From the NCBI GenBank assembly GCA_031292145.1, contig JARLHR010000241.1, positions 62,001 to 126,000 of the forward strand: a stretch of DNA of 64,000 bases, read 5' to 3'. Under the pieces are notes generated by a model. The model ran no database searches, was not told the DNA's origin, and saw only the letters and a program-made list of their open reading frames with translations. The position numbers were made by a program, and so were the translations under genes. The stretch comes from Clostridium sp. (GTDB lineage: Bacteria > Bacillota > Clostridia > Clostridiales > Clostridiaceae). Shown one piece after another: positions 1 through 8,291 of the stretch (positions are counted from its first letter, which is position 1; every line of letters begins with the position of its first letter).

Positions 1-954
1 TCCCATATCCAGATTTAGAATTGGACTTAAATCAAGTTCTTTTATTGCCACATTATATCCAACTTCCTTTGAAACATGGGATGTGAACATATAATTCCTA
101 ACTTTATTATTTAATCTAAAGGCAATTAAAGCTGCAACCGCTGATATAAATCCATCTATAACTACTGGAACTCTATAATAAGCAGCCCCTAAAAATACGC
201 CTGCCATAGCCGCTATATCAAATCCTCCTACTTTAGAAACAACATCTATTGGATCTTCTTGAATTGGTTTATTTATTTCTATAGCTTGTTTTACTACCTT
301 TATTTTCTTCTTAAAAGCTTCATCAGTGACCCCAGCACCTCTTCCAACAACCTCTTCCACACTAACTCCTGTCAAAGCTGATAAAACTGCACTGCTTGTT
401 GAAGTGTTTCCTATTCCCATCTCACCAACACCAAGAATCCCAACACCTTCATTTTTTACTTTTTTAACGGCTTCAATACCAATCAAAATTCCTTTAACAG
501 CTTCTTCACGGCTCATAGCAGGCCCTTTTGCCATATTATATGTGCATTTTCTTATCTTTTTATTGATTACATTTGGATGAGTAAAATCACAATTAATCCC
601 AACATCAACTATCATAAGCTCTGCATTATTAGCTTTTGCAAGAACTGCAACTCCAGTTAGTCCCTTGGTAAAATTAATTGTTTGAGATAAAGTTACAGAT
701 TGTGGTGCTGAAGCAACTCCTTCTTCCGCAACTCCATTATCTGAACACATTATTATTACTATTTTCTTATTAATATTATTTTTAACCTTACCTGTAATTC
801 CCGAAAGTTTTATTGCCATTTCTTCCAACTTTCCTAAACTTTTTAAGGGTTTTGCAAGAGAAGTCATTCTTTTATCGGCTTGCATTATTATATCATTATT
901 TACATCTTCTATTCCATTTATAATACCATTTAATTCTTGTACATTCTTATTCAT
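1..954 (-). CDS. cobT: Nicotinate-nucleotide--dimethylbenzimidazole phosphoribosyltransferase, C-terminus cut by window edge
   Basis: CobT transfers phosphoribose from nicotinate mononucleotide to a lower-ligand base, giving alpha-ribazole phosphate for the nucleotide loop of cobalamin. It is a soluble enzyme. The reading frame runs 318 codons from ATG at 954 to the window edge without a stop. Family features are visible: an SDNGVAEEGVASAPQSVT stretch near residue 70, a GVGEMGIGNTS stretch near 170 and a VVGRGAG motif just after. The start follows GGGGATATAAAA. The usual length is about 350 residues, so roughly 30 are missing. cobK and cobJ lie 24-26 kb away on the same strand, so the corrin genes here are dispersed. 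No cobalamin riboswitch was recognised upstream. Very sure of family. Confidence 0.95.
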   Translation of the reverse strand, partial: MNKNVQELNGIINGIEDVNNDIIMQADKRMTSLAKPLKSLGKLEEMAIKLSGITGKVKNNINKKIVIIMCSDNGVAEEGVASAPQSVTLSQTINFTKGLTGVAVLAKANNAELMIVDVGINCDFTHPNVINKKIRKCTYNMAKGPAMSREEAVKGILIGIEAVKKVKNEGVGILGVGEMGIGNTSTSSAVLSALTGVSVEEVVGRGAGVTDEAFKKKIKVVKQAIEINKPIQEDPIDVVSKVGGFDIAAMAGVFLGAAYYRVPVVIDGFISAVAALIAFRLNNKVRNYMFTSHVSKEVGYNVAIKELDLSPILNLDMG

Positions 955-1183
955 TTTTATATCCCCAATCGTTAATTTAGTTAAAAGTTAAGAGCTAACA
1001 ATTAACAGTCGAAATCAAATTTCTTATAGAATTTCTTTTTTTTCCAATAGACATATTTTTTATTATAACAGAATAAGATAATCATCATTGTTCAATTATC
1101 CTATATTTTATAAATAATAAATTGTTTATCTATATAGAAAACTATTAACAAGTTAGATTCATACTTCAAAATATATACATACT

Positions 1184-1374
1184 AGAAAGAACTGGCAGTC
1201 TTTTGCGCAGTGTTGCATTGAGAATATGGCTGCTGGCATTTCTTCATTAGAAGTTGTTCCAATTTAACTTGTCCAAATTTTACATTTGGAGCAAGTTAAA
1301 TTGTGTGCAACTTCTACTGTTAGAAATCCGCAGCCATATTCTCTAGCAACCGAGCAACAGACTACCAGTTCTTT
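1184..1374. repeat. Family A nested palindrome (copy A1)
   Basis: About 190 bp that folds back on itself. The outer arms run from AGAAAGAACTGG to CCAGTTCTTT. Middle arms carry GAGAATATGGCTGC and GCAGCCATATTCTC. The inner arms are AGAAGTTGTTCCAATTT and AAATTGTGTGCAACTTCT around a loop of about 25 nt. The inner module recurs at 28.6, 50.4 and 55.2 kb with different outer arms. It lies between the 3' end of the glucosaminidase gene and the cobT promoter and has no coding potential. The rest of the 955-1420 gap holds only AT-rich sequence and a GTTAAGAGCTAACAATTAAC motif resembling one near 32.41 kb. Confidence 0.85.
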
Positions 1375-1420
1375 CGGCAAACTATTGCATAAACTTAAAG
1401 TACAAATTGTGTGTCTACAT

Positions 1421-2383
1421 CTATTGATTATTCTTAAAATAATTCATCTCACATTCATTATCTAAAAGTTGCAGATTCTGCTCTTGAATAATTTCAATTA
1501 ACAAACTTGCATAAATTTCTTCTCCTTTATCATTTTGAACTGTACTATATCCTGCTTTTTCTATCGACTTCGCCTGTTCTAAATATTGAGTACTATCAAA
1601 AACTCCGCTTTGTTTATATCTTTTATTATTTTTAAGAAAATCTCCATAATCCTTTATGGATTCTTCATTACTGTTATATGCCCTAAATTCATCAACAATT
1701 TTTTTATTATAGTACTCCGAGGTATTCATTTTAATTTTTTTACCTTTCCAACTAGGATCTGCTTTTATACCAAACAAATTATATGCTTTCGCACTTAAAT
1801 CCGATTTTCCCCAACCGCTTTCCAATATGGCTTGTGAGATAGTTATAGACGGAAGTACTCCATAATTGTTATATATATCAGCGGCTTGTGGATATATTTC
1901 CTTAATAAATTCTTGCTTTGAACTATCATTTAAATTATTTTTTTTAGTTCCCGTATATTTTAGATTTTCTATGTAATGATACACTTTTTCCTTTTGATCT
2001 TTATCAAAAGATAATTCATTTAGTACCTCTTCTAAATCTACAAGTTTATACTCATTATTTTTAAGCTTAGTGCTTGTACTGTTTTTTTCTAAAAACATGT
2101 TAGCTAGTTCATCTAAACCTTCATCAGTAACTCCAGAAAAATCATTTTTATACCTAACTCCATCAATAGCAGCCATATACTGCCAATCAATTTGAAATTT
2201 CCCACTGCTAGCTTTGTCAGCCGCTTGAATATAAAGTTTTGTATTTAGTTGTTCTAAATTAATATTTTTATATTTTGCCTCATAACCGCTATAAATCTCC
2301 AATCCGATAAACAAAGTAAAACATAAAATAATAAAGCTAATAATAAATTTTCTAGAATTATTTTTTCTTTTTTTCATGTACAT
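1421..2383 (-). CDS. Membrane-anchored endo-beta-N-acetylglucosaminidase (LytF/FlgJ-type)
   Basis: Predicted peptidoglycan hydrolase cleaving beta-1,4 bonds after N-acetylglucosamine on the outer face of the cell. A basic N-terminus is followed by one hydrophobic segment at about residues 13-31, so it is a signal anchor without a lipobox. Residues 60-145 form a lysozyme-like helical region of uncertain role. The glucosaminidase domain covers about 155-305, with the catalytic glutamate in QAILESGWG (Glu188) and the family YNLFGIK motif near 201. A second ATG two codons later is an alternative start; AGAGGG precedes both. It is monocistronic, with its 5' end facing a long spacer. The domain is secure; the physiological role (growth, separation or autolysis) is not shown. 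Confidence 0.85.
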   Translation of the reverse strand: MYMKKRKNNSRKFIISFIILCFTLFIGLEIYSGYEAKYKNINLEQLNTKLYIQAADKASSGKFQIDWQYMAAIDGVRYKNDFSGVTDEGLDELANMFLEKNSTSTKLKNNEYKLVDLEEVLNELSFDKDQKEKVYHYIENLKYTGTKKNNLNDSSKQEFIKEIYPQAADIYNNYGVLPSITISQAILESGWGKSDLSAKAYNLFGIKADPSWKGKKIKMNTSEYYNKKIVDEFRAYNSNEESIKDYGDFLKNNKRYKQSGVFDSTQYLEQAKSIEKAGYSTVQNDKGEEIYASLLIEIIQEQNLQLLDNECEMNYFKNNQ

Positions 2384-2553
2384 ATATCCCTCTGCCTCTT
2401 AATATAAGTATCTTATTTTCAATTATAACTGTTAGAATAAATTTTGAATATTTATTTTTTGTACTTAACCAATATTTTTCTAATTTGTCTCCTTTTTTTC
2501 AATACAATATAAGCTTTATTATTTTTTGTTACTGTAGTAATACTATAAAAAAT

Positions 2554-2620
2554 GAGCCACTTCCCTTATGATGTATTATATTTTTATAAAACAAATATAT
2601 CATCATAAAGAAAATGGCTC
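2554..2620. repeat. Long imperfect hairpin in the 2384-2754 spacer
   Basis: GAGCCA and TTATGATG at the left are mirrored by CATCATAA and TGGCTC at the right around an AT-rich loop. It lies between the methyltransferase terminator and the glucosaminidase promoter region. No coding potential is seen. It could be a small palindromic repeat, but no second copy was found in this window. Confidence 0.5.
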
Positions 2621-2636
2621 GTATGTTATTTAAAAA

Positions 2637-2680
2637 AAGCTTATAAAAATACTTATGTAATATGTATTTTTACAAGCTTT
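2637..2680 (-). terminator. Rho-independent terminator of the methyltransferase gene
   Basis: Read on the minus strand, AAAGCTTGTAAAAATAC pairs with GTATTTTTATAAGCTTT and is followed by a T run. It lies about 75 bp downstream of the methyltransferase stop codon. Confidence 0.75.
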
Positions 2681-2718
2681 TATTTCTAATATTTTTTATA
2701 CCCAATTATGAGAACTAT

Positions 2719-2758
2719 ATTAGGTACATTCAAAAAATAATAAATCCATGTGCCTTAA
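2719..2758. repeat. Family B mini-repeat (copy B5) overlapping a stop codon
   Basis: TTAGGTACATTCAAAAAATA at one end and ATGTGCCTTAA at the other are the two family B ends with almost nothing between them. The right end supplies the TAA stop of the adjoining methyltransferase gene. Confidence 0.7.
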
Positions 2759-3318
2759 TTATAATTTATACAATTTAATACATATGCAGGAGGTATATTT
2801 CTGAACTCCCTTTTCAAATCAATATATCTAAAATATTTTTTTATGAATTTCACCTTTAATAAGCTATATTGAAATGTTACAAACTTACCATCTTTTTTTA
2901 GTATGTTTTTTGTTTGTTCTAAGATATTTTCGGAAACTTCTTTAGGTAAACTTGCAAAAGGTAGTCCTGATATTATGTAGTCTACATTATCAATACCATA
3001 CCTGACCAAATACTTACCTACATTTTCTGCTGAATCATTTATAATATATAAATTTTTCTCATCTTTAAACTTGTCTTTCAATAAATTATAAAACTCATAA
3101 TTATACTCAAAAAGCATAACTATCGTACTTTGATTTCTATTTTCGAGTAACTTTTCAGTAAATATCCCTGTTCCTGGTCCATACTCAACGATGCATTTAG
3201 CATGCTTAAAATCTACATCTTCAACCATTTTATCTGCAAGATAATTTGAGCTAGGTAATATTGCACCTGTAGCTCTTGGTTTTCTTATATACTGCAAAAT
3301 AAATGATAATTCCTTCAT
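2755..3318 (-). CDS. SAM-dependent methyltransferase, phospholipid N-methyltransferase-like
   Basis: Class I methyltransferase of the group resembling rRNA adenine dimethylases and bacterial phospholipid N-methyltransferases. The GAILPSSNYLADKM opening is typical of the lipid-methylating branch. Motif I is VEYGPGTGIFTEKL at about residues 44-57, and a GLPFASLP motif IV-like segment follows near 118. At 187 residues it is close to family length, but its stop codon is the first base triplet of a family B repeat, so the last few residues may have been altered by repeat insertion. The substrate is unproven. It has its own terminator and is probably transcribed alone. Confidence 0.75.
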   Translation of the reverse strand: MKELSFILQYIRKPRATGAILPSSNYLADKMVEDVDFKHAKCIVEYGPGTGIFTEKLLENRNQSTIVMLFEYNYEFYNLLKDKFKDEKNLYIINDSAENVGKYLVRYGIDNVDYIISGLPFASLPKEVSENILEQTKNILKKDGKFVTFQYSLLKVKFIKKYFRYIDLKREFRNIPPAYVLNCINYN

Positions 3319-3559
3319 TTTCCCATCATCCCCAATTTTTTTTTTATAAATGCGATTATTATTTATATTATACTTCCTTTTAATGGTTAATTCAATGGAT
3401 AAAATTACCTATTAAGTATTTTTTATTTATTAAAAGCTAAAACTCCCGTCCGGTCTACAATTACTATAATAATTTTATCACGTCTAATAATATCTATTTT
3501 TGAAAAAACTACTTATACCTGCAACTCATTTATGGATTTATTATTTTTTTAAATGTGCT

Positions 3560-4930
3560 CTAATTATCTGTATCTAAAACTTTATTGTAAACTTCTTTAT
3601 ATACTTTTTCCATAGCTACTTTATATTTTTTTGCAATGCTTTTACATTCCTCAAATTCGGGTTTATATTTAACTAATTTTCCTTTATAATAAGATTTTTT
3701 TATTGTAATTTCTCCATATTTAGTTGATACTTTAGAAAATTCTCTATTAAGCATTATTTTCTCAACTTTATATTTTCTTATACCTATTGAAGTAGTTTCT
3801 TGAAAAATCACATCTAAAATATCTTTTTCAACTGCATCATTAATCAATACACTTAATTTTATCCCTGGTCTTCCTTTTTTCATAAATATAGGTGTTTTAT
3901 ACACATCTAAAGCTCCCATTTCAAATAGTTTTTCTTCAACATATCCATAAAACTCTGGGTTCATATCATCTATATTAGTTTCTAATATGTGTTGCTCTTC
4001 TATTTCCTCAAAACTTTTAACTTCACCTAAATAAACTCTTAACACATTTGGAATTTCTAAATCTCTATGTCCAATTCCATATGCTATTTTCTTTATTGAA
4101 AAATCTATTTTTTCAGTGAATTCTTCAACATTTGCTGAAAGTATTGCTGCTCCAGTAGGTGTAGTTGTTTCAAAAGGCACCATCCCAGTATTAATGGGAA
4201 TGTTTTTTAATATTTCTACAGTTGCTGGTGCTGGTACTGGCATAAGTCCATGTGCACATTTAACAAAACCTCCTCCAACTTGCACTGGAGAGGCAATAAT
4301 CTTATCAACCTTCAAATAATCTAAACAAATAGCTGTTCCTACCATATCTACAATAGAATCAATAGCTCCTACTTCATGAAAATGTACTTCATCTAAAGCT
4401 TTCCCATGAACTTTTCCTTCTGCTTCTGCTACTTTCATAAACATATCTATACTTAATTTTTTTACCTTATCATTTAGGCTGCTTGAATTTATTATATTTT
4501 CTATATCTATTAAATTCCTATGAGTATGCTCATGATTATGAATATTATTTTCGCAATGCAGATGATTATGCTCATGCATGCTGTTCTGATGTTCTTCCCC
4601 TTCATGAACATGATTATGTTGATGAATATGATGGTGCTCATGATTATGATTATGACATTCACTATTATCTTCATCATGCATATGTTCATGATTAGCTTTA
4701 TTTAAAGCGTCCTCCATAATATGTTCCTCATCATTTAATATAACGTCTACTCTAGTCCCTGTTATTCCTAATTTTGCAGCCTTTTCGATTTTCATTTCAT
4801 ATTCTGAATTTAAATTAAGCTTTAAAAGTTCTTGTATTAAATATTCCTTTGGAACACCTAAATCTAATAGTGCTGCTAAATTCATATCTCCACTGATACC
4901 ACAAAAACAATCATAATATAATATTTTCAT
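3560..4930 (-). CDS. larC: Nickel-pincer cofactor biosynthesis protein LarC with His-rich insert
   Basis: LarC inserts nickel into the pyridinium dithiocarboxylate mononucleotide that becomes the Ni-pincer cofactor of lactate racemase and related enzymes. The N-terminus MKILYYDCFCGISGDMN is diagnostic. An insert at about residues 81-137 contains some 22 histidines and probably binds or buffers nickel. The C-terminal nucleotide-binding half (INDDMNPEF-like segment, ETNIDDMNPEFYGYVEEK) is in the same frame, so this copy is one polypeptide and does not need the frameshift known from Lactobacillus LarC1/LarC2. No larA, larB or larE lies in the window, so it acts with genes elsewhere. No strong Shine-Dalgarno is seen; a stem-loop sits just upstream of the start. 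Confidence 0.93.
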   Translation of the reverse strand: MKILYYDCFCGISGDMNLAALLDLGVPKEYLIQELLKLNLNSEYEMKIEKAAKLGITGTRVDVILNDEEHIMEDALNKANHEHMHDEDNSECHNHNHEHHHIHQHNHVHEGEEHQNSMHEHNHLHCENNIHNHEHTHRNLIDIENIINSSSLNDKVKKLSIDMFMKVAEAEGKVHGKALDEVHFHEVGAIDSIVDMVGTAICLDYLKVDKIIASPVQVGGGFVKCAHGLMPVPAPATVEILKNIPINTGMVPFETTTPTGAAILSANVEEFTEKIDFSIKKIAYGIGHRDLEIPNVLRVYLGEVKSFEEIEEQHILETNIDDMNPEFYGYVEEKLFEMGALDVYKTPIFMKKGRPGIKLSVLINDAVEKDILDVIFQETTSIGIRKYKVEKIMLNREFSKVSTKYGEITIKKSYYKGKLVKYKPEFEECKSIAKKYKVAMEKVYKEVYNKVLDTDN

Positions 4931-4937
4931 ATATTAT

Positions 4938-4977
4938 CTTTAGTGAAGGAGGTTACTATAAACACTCCTAACTAAAG
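4938..4977 (-). promoter_or_regulatory. Stem-loop between the aldo/keto reductase gene and larC
   Basis: On the minus strand CTTTAGTTAGGAG pairs imperfectly with CTCCTTCACTAAAG around a 13-nt loop. It ends about eight bases before the larC ATG and is not followed by a T tract, so it is less likely a terminator than a processing or translational control element. Whether larC is cotranscribed with the reductase upstream is unknown. Confidence 0.45.
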
Positions 4978-5009
4978 TTCACCACCTTTCTTTATAAGTT
5001 ATTTACTAT

Positions 5010-6167
5010 TTATGAAAAAATAGCTTTAACATTTTTTAATTCTTCACGTATTTTAATTGCTTGTGGACAATGACTTTCACATTTACCACACTCCACACAT
5101 TTTTCTGCTCTTTCTGTTGGCGCAACAAAATTATAGCCTTTCTTAAGTTCTTTTTCTGTTTCTGGAGTAACAAATATATTATAATCATTATAAAAACTAA
5201 AGTTTTTTGGTATATTTACTCCTGCTGGACAAGGCATACAATATTCACAAGCTGTACAATTAACCTTTATTCTTTCTTTAAAAGCTTTTTTTACAGCATC
5301 CATTATTTCCAGTTCTTTTTCAGTTAATGAATTAGAAAGCGCTTCACTTGCAACTCTTAAATTTTCTGTAACATTGTCCATTATGTTCATACCACTTAAT
5401 ACTACAGATACCTCTGGATGATTCCAGACCCATCTTAAAGCCCATTCAGCTGGTGATCTTTTAATTTCTGCTTTATCAAAAGTATCCATAATTACTTTAG
5501 GAAGATTTCTTACTATTTTACCTCCCCTAAGTGGTTCCATTATAACAACGCCCAATCCTTTATTAGCAGCATACTCCAGTCCCTCTGTTCCTGCTTGGAA
5601 GTTTTCATCCAAATAATTATATTGAATCTGACAGAACGACCAATCATAATAATCTACTATTTCCTTAAATACATCTAATTTGTCATGGAAAGAAAATCCT
5701 GCGTATCTTATTCTTCCATCTTTTATTGCAGAATCTAAAAATTCATTTATCCCTAATTTCTTTAAATTTTCCCACGCACCTTTATTTAAAGCATGCACCA
5801 AATAAAAGTCTATTTTATCAGTTTGCAGACGTTCTAATTGTTCATTTAGATACTTATCCATATCTTCTCTAGTTTTTATTAACCAACTAGGAAGCTTTGT
5901 AGCTAAATTAACTTTTTCTCTATAACCATCTTTTAAAGCTCTGCCTACAAATGGTTCACTTTCTCCCCCATTTCCCATTCCGGTTCCATGATAAGGGTAT
6001 GCTGTATCAATATAATTTACGCCTTCATCAATTGCATGACGAATCATTTTCGTAGCCTTTTCTTCATCAATTTTAGTTGTGTCTCCATCAATAATCGGAA
6101 GCCTCATACAACCAAAACCTAGTGTTGAAACTTTTTCATTAGTCTTTCCAAGTGTTCTATATAACAA
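5010..6167 (-). CDS. Aldo/keto reductase with C-terminal 4Fe-4S ferredoxin domain
   Basis: Cytosolic oxidoreductase of the clostridial aldo/keto reductase subgroup that carries iron-sulfur clusters. The barrel occupies about residues 1-285, with catalytic residues in YIDTAYPYHG (Asp, Tyr), ATKLPSW (Lys) and LVHALN (His). The C-terminal segment has CTACEYCMPCP near 300 and CVECGKCESHCP near 355, fitting two 4Fe-4S clusters. The start is TTG, seven bases after AAGGAGG. The promoter is of MerR type (see 6232-6262), so inducible expression by a small electrophile, oxidant or metal is likely. The natural substrate is not known. Confidence 0.88.
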   Translation of the reverse strand: MLYRTLGKTNEKVSTLGFGCMRLPIIDGDTTKIDEEKATKMIRHAIDEGVNYIDTAYPYHGTGMGNGGESEPFVGRALKDGYREKVNLATKLPSWLIKTREDMDKYLNEQLERLQTDKIDFYLVHALNKGAWENLKKLGINEFLDSAIKDGRIRYAGFSFHDKLDVFKEIVDYYDWSFCQIQYNYLDENFQAGTEGLEYAANKGLGVVIMEPLRGGKIVRNLPKVIMDTFDKAEIKRSPAEWALRWVWNHPEVSVVLSGMNIMDNVTENLRVASEALSNSLTEKELEIMDAVKKAFKERIKVNCTACEYCMPCPAGVNIPKNFSFYNDYNIFVTPETEKELKKGYNFVAPTERAEKCVECGKCESHCPQAIKIREELKNVKAIFS

Positions 6168-6231
6168 AATAATTCCTCCTTACAAACTAGTCTAATTAAG
6201 TAATAATATACTATGTTTATAGTATAAATCT

Positions 6232-6262
6232 ATTTTACTCCTTAGAGTGCACTCTAGGTCAA
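6232..6262 (-). promoter_or_regulatory. MerR-type promoter with 19-bp spacer and palindromic operator
   Basis: On the minus strand TTGACC (6257-6262) and TAAAAT (6232-6237) are separated by 19 bp, longer than the usual 17. The spacer contains the perfect palindrome TAGAGTGCACTCTA (6243-6256). This arrangement is the hallmark of promoters activated by DNA-distorting MerR-family regulators. It drives the Fe-S aldo/keto reductase gene. No MerR gene lies nearby. Confidence 0.8.
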
Positions 6263-6435
6263 TACTTTTTATTCTACATAAATCATTTTTTTGGTCATGG
6301 CACCATCAACAATTATATTTTGTCCAATTATAATATATCATCCAATCTGTTACAATAATGCATTTTATTGATACATAATATCCTCAATGATACTTGTAAT
6401 TATAAAAAAGTAACGTTATTAAAAAACAAAAGAGG

Positions 6436-6658
6436 TTAGGCACAATCAAAAAAATAACAAGTCCATCTGCGAGAAAAGTTCTTATATGCAGAAAAGTTCC
6501 GTATTGCAGCATAGCTGCTTTTTTCTAATGTGCCCATTTTCCATCATGCTACGTCAGCAGGTTGCCCTAATAGGCCCGCTATGAGACCAATCTGTTTCCT
6601 TGCCTGATGAAAAATAATCATGGCATTTTGGACTTGTTATTTTCTTTAATGTGCCTTA
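6436..6658. repeat. Family B repeat (copy B1)
   Basis: Bounded by TTAGGCACAATCAAAAAAAT and ATTTTCTTTAATGTGCCTTA inverted ends, each followed inward by AACAAGTCC or its complement. The interior contains AGGCCCGCTATGAGACCAAT, which recurs inverted in copy B2 at 26.1 kb. The interior also holds a further end-like CTAATGTGCCC motif, so this may be a composite of two copies. It is about 223 bp with no transposase, so it is MITE-like. Confidence 0.8.
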
Positions 6659-6680
6659 TTTCAAAATAATTTTTAATCAT
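6618..6680 (-). pseudogene. Gene start truncated by family B repeat (20 codons left)
   Basis: A strong AAGGAGGTGCC ribosome site precedes ATG at 6680. Eight codons (MIKNYFEI) are followed by reading into repeat B1, where the frame stops after 20 codons. The good initiation signal with no gene body suggests that B1 replaced or interrupted a gene. It could also be a short leader peptide. The original function cannot be read. Confidence 0.4.
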
Positions 6681-6771
6681 CTTGAGGCACCTCCTTAAAA
6701 AAACTGTACAATATATATTTTATTTTCCAGAAAAGCATTAATTATATACTAAGAATTATACTAAGTACAAA

Positions 6772-7113
6772 CTACATCATCAACACAAGTACAATTCCAC
6801 CGATAATGCCGCCAACTATTGCAGCTCCAACATTTGCAAAAGATTTTTTAATTTTGCCACCACTTACAGCTGTTGCAGTAAAAATACCAATAGCAGCTGC
6901 CCATGCCATATCTACCCATGTACTTCCACTTTGCTGTATTAAATGATTATCTAACCCATGATTTAATACCCAAATTGTTCCTACTATAATTATTATAGCT
7001 AAGAACCCACCAATTGCTCCTAATTTATTTACAAATCTTCCCCAAAAAAGTCTAATGAAAAGCGGAAATATAAAAGCCCCAAATATTGTTGTAATCACAG
7101 CTTGTCCTGACAT
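6772..7113 (-). CDS. Small multi-spanning membrane protein, Lin0368-like, second of a paralogous pair
   Basis: A 113-residue protein with about four hydrophobic segments and almost no soluble part. The start follows AGGAGGGGACTT. It shares a pattern with the protein encoded just upstream: a tryptophan-glycine pair, then N-K-x-G-x-x-G-G, then W-x-x-N-H and D-M-A about 25 residues later. The two are therefore ancient duplicates. They resemble the Lin0368-type families annotated as putative glycerol transporter subunits; that link is from memory of family style and is tentative. The genes overlap by about 19 bp, implying coupled translation and a joint membrane complex. Substrate unknown. Confidence 0.6.
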   Translation of the reverse strand: MSGQAVITTIFGAFIFPLFIRLFWGRFVNKLGAIGGFLAIIIIVGTIWVLNHGLDNHLIQQSGSTWVDMAWAAAIGIFTATAVSGGKIKKSFANVGAAIVGGIIGGIVLVLMM

Positions 7114-7529
7114 AAGTCCCCTCCTAATTTCTTGTCTATAATTTCTAAATTTGTTGACTCAAAGCTATTCTTTTTTGACTTTTCTTCTGCTATAATTTTT
7201 TCAATCATCACAGATGCATATCCACCTAATATTGCACCGATTGCAACACAAATAAAAGTAGGTATTGAACTTATTACTGAATTTATTCCATTTAATATAT
7301 ATCCTTTTACGATTAAGGAAATCCCAACACCTAAAGCCATGTCAATAAAAGCAGTATCTTCATCATTCCTGATTAAACCCAAATAGTGATTTATGTACCA
7401 AGCTGATCCTGTAAGGCAAAGTGCTGCAATGTACCCTCCAAATAGACCAAATTTATTTGTAAAAATCCCCCAAAAACCATTTATTATAATTGAAGCTAAA
7501 AAATAACCTAGAGTATTTCTTAAAAATTT
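7095..7529 (-). CDS. Small multi-spanning membrane protein, first of a paralogous pair
   Basis: About 144 residues with four hydrophobic stretches and a charged cytoplasmic tail (EEKSKKN..). The GTG start at 7529 is chosen because GAGGGTGAGATTA precedes it; a TTG six codons upstream lacks a ribosome site. FWGIFTNKFG near residue 17, AWYINHYL near 43 and FIDMALGVG near 60 match the corresponding motifs of its downstream partner. The two probably form a hetero-oligomeric transporter or channel. The locus also holds a broken glycosidase and a PRD regulator, so it may be the remnant of a carbohydrate or polyol island. Confidence 0.6.
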   Translation of the reverse strand, partial: KFLRNTLGYFLASIIINGFWGIFTNKFGLFGGYIAALCLTGSAWYINHYLGLIRNDEDTAFIDMALGVGISLIVKGYILNGINSVISSIPTFICVAIGAILGGYASVMIEKIIAEEKSKKNSFESTNLEIIDKKLGGDLCQDKL

Positions 7530-7621
7530 CACTAATCTCACCCTCAATTTACATTTAAATTATTACTCTCTAACCCCTTACTAAAGGAAAAGTCAAATAA
7601 CTTTACTTTTGAGATTATTAC

Positions 7622-7831
7622 TTAAGACACAATCAAAAAATATAGACTAATATACTTGCATAGATAATTTTCTCCTTCAAGTATTTCATCAGTTATTCTT
7701 CCTGGTACTCCATGTGCTCCTGCTGTCATAACATCTGCAATGCTAGGTCCTTTTCCACCTTTATTGAAGCCACCTTCAACTTGATGAGCTGCAACTGCTC
7801 CACCCCATAAAAAATTCTTACTAAACGCCAT
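7622..7831 (-). pseudogene. Truncated glycoside hydrolase family 1 (6-phospho-beta-glucosidase) N-terminus
   Basis: From ATG 7831, which follows AGGAGGAAAATTT, the frame encodes the classic opening of bacterial 6-phospho-beta-glucosidases: [15 protein letters not shown], then GKGPSIADV and [13 protein letters not shown]. Family members run to about 470 residues, but this one loses homology after about 56 and stops after 69. The last codons read into a family B repeat end (GACACAATCAAAAAAT at 7624 onward), so the gene was cut at the repeat. Both catalytic glutamates are absent. It is nonfunctional as a glucosidase. The PRD regulator upstream presumably once controlled it. Confidence 0.85.
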
Positions 7832-7901
7832 AAATTTTCCTCCTAACGTTTTAAGCCAAAACACTTTTTTAAAACATATAGATATCCAAATGTGAACTTA
7901 A

Positions 7902-7945
7902 ACTTATGTGGTAACTTACCGAAATTAGAAATACCACATTAAAGT
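7902..7945. repeat. Minimal family A repeat
   Basis: ACTTATGTGGTAACTTACCG faces GAAATACCACATTAAAGT directly, that is, the two family A ends without the internal palindrome. It lies between the truncated glycosidase promoter and copy A5. It could be an ancestral short form or a deletion derivative. Confidence 0.6.
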
Positions 7946-8129
7946 CTAATAAATGTGTATATATTCCACAAATAAATTACTATTATGATTTGAATATCTA
8001 TATTTAATCTCATAGTACTAAATTTGTTTTGATAATATTATTACTTTAATATAACATCCTCTATATATTCATAATACATACTTAATTATTGAGGAACAAT
8101 CTATATAAATTCACCCATTAGAGTGCAAA

Positions 8130-8247
8130 AAGATATTTTAAGATGATACCTCACCGAAATCAAATACATTTTGGTTCCGCAGGACTATGAAAATGCCTGC
8201 TTCACCAAAATGTATTTGATTTCTAGTATGATATTATCTTAAAATCT
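8130..8247. repeat. Family A-type nested palindrome (copy A5)
   Basis: AGATATTTTAAGATGATACC and AAATCAAATACATTTTGG form the left arms; CCAAAATGTATTTGATTT and TATTATCTTAAAATCT form the right arms. The loop is about 28 nt. It lacks the AAGTTGT..CCAATTT core but has the CACCGAAAT junction seen in other copies. It is 45 bp downstream of the PRD regulator gene and could act as its transcription end. The rest of the 7832-8291 gap is AT-rich with no reading frame. Confidence 0.65.
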
Positions 8248-8291
8248 AGTAGATTTATAATTAATTTTTACTAAAGTTTACCTCTAAGTAT

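Noticed and set aside
955..1183. Cobalamin riboswitch upstream of cobT
   Set aside because: No B12-box-like sequence was found here or before cobJ and cobK.
1184..1374. Inverted repeats as ends of an insertion sequence
   Set aside because: Only about 25 bp lie between the arms; no room for a transposase, and other copies show it is a palindromic repeat.
4483..4705. Plus-strand frames rich in Tyr/Asp/Met opposite the larC His-rich region
   Set aside because: They are antisense to the repetitive CAT/CAC codons of larC; no ribosome site or family.
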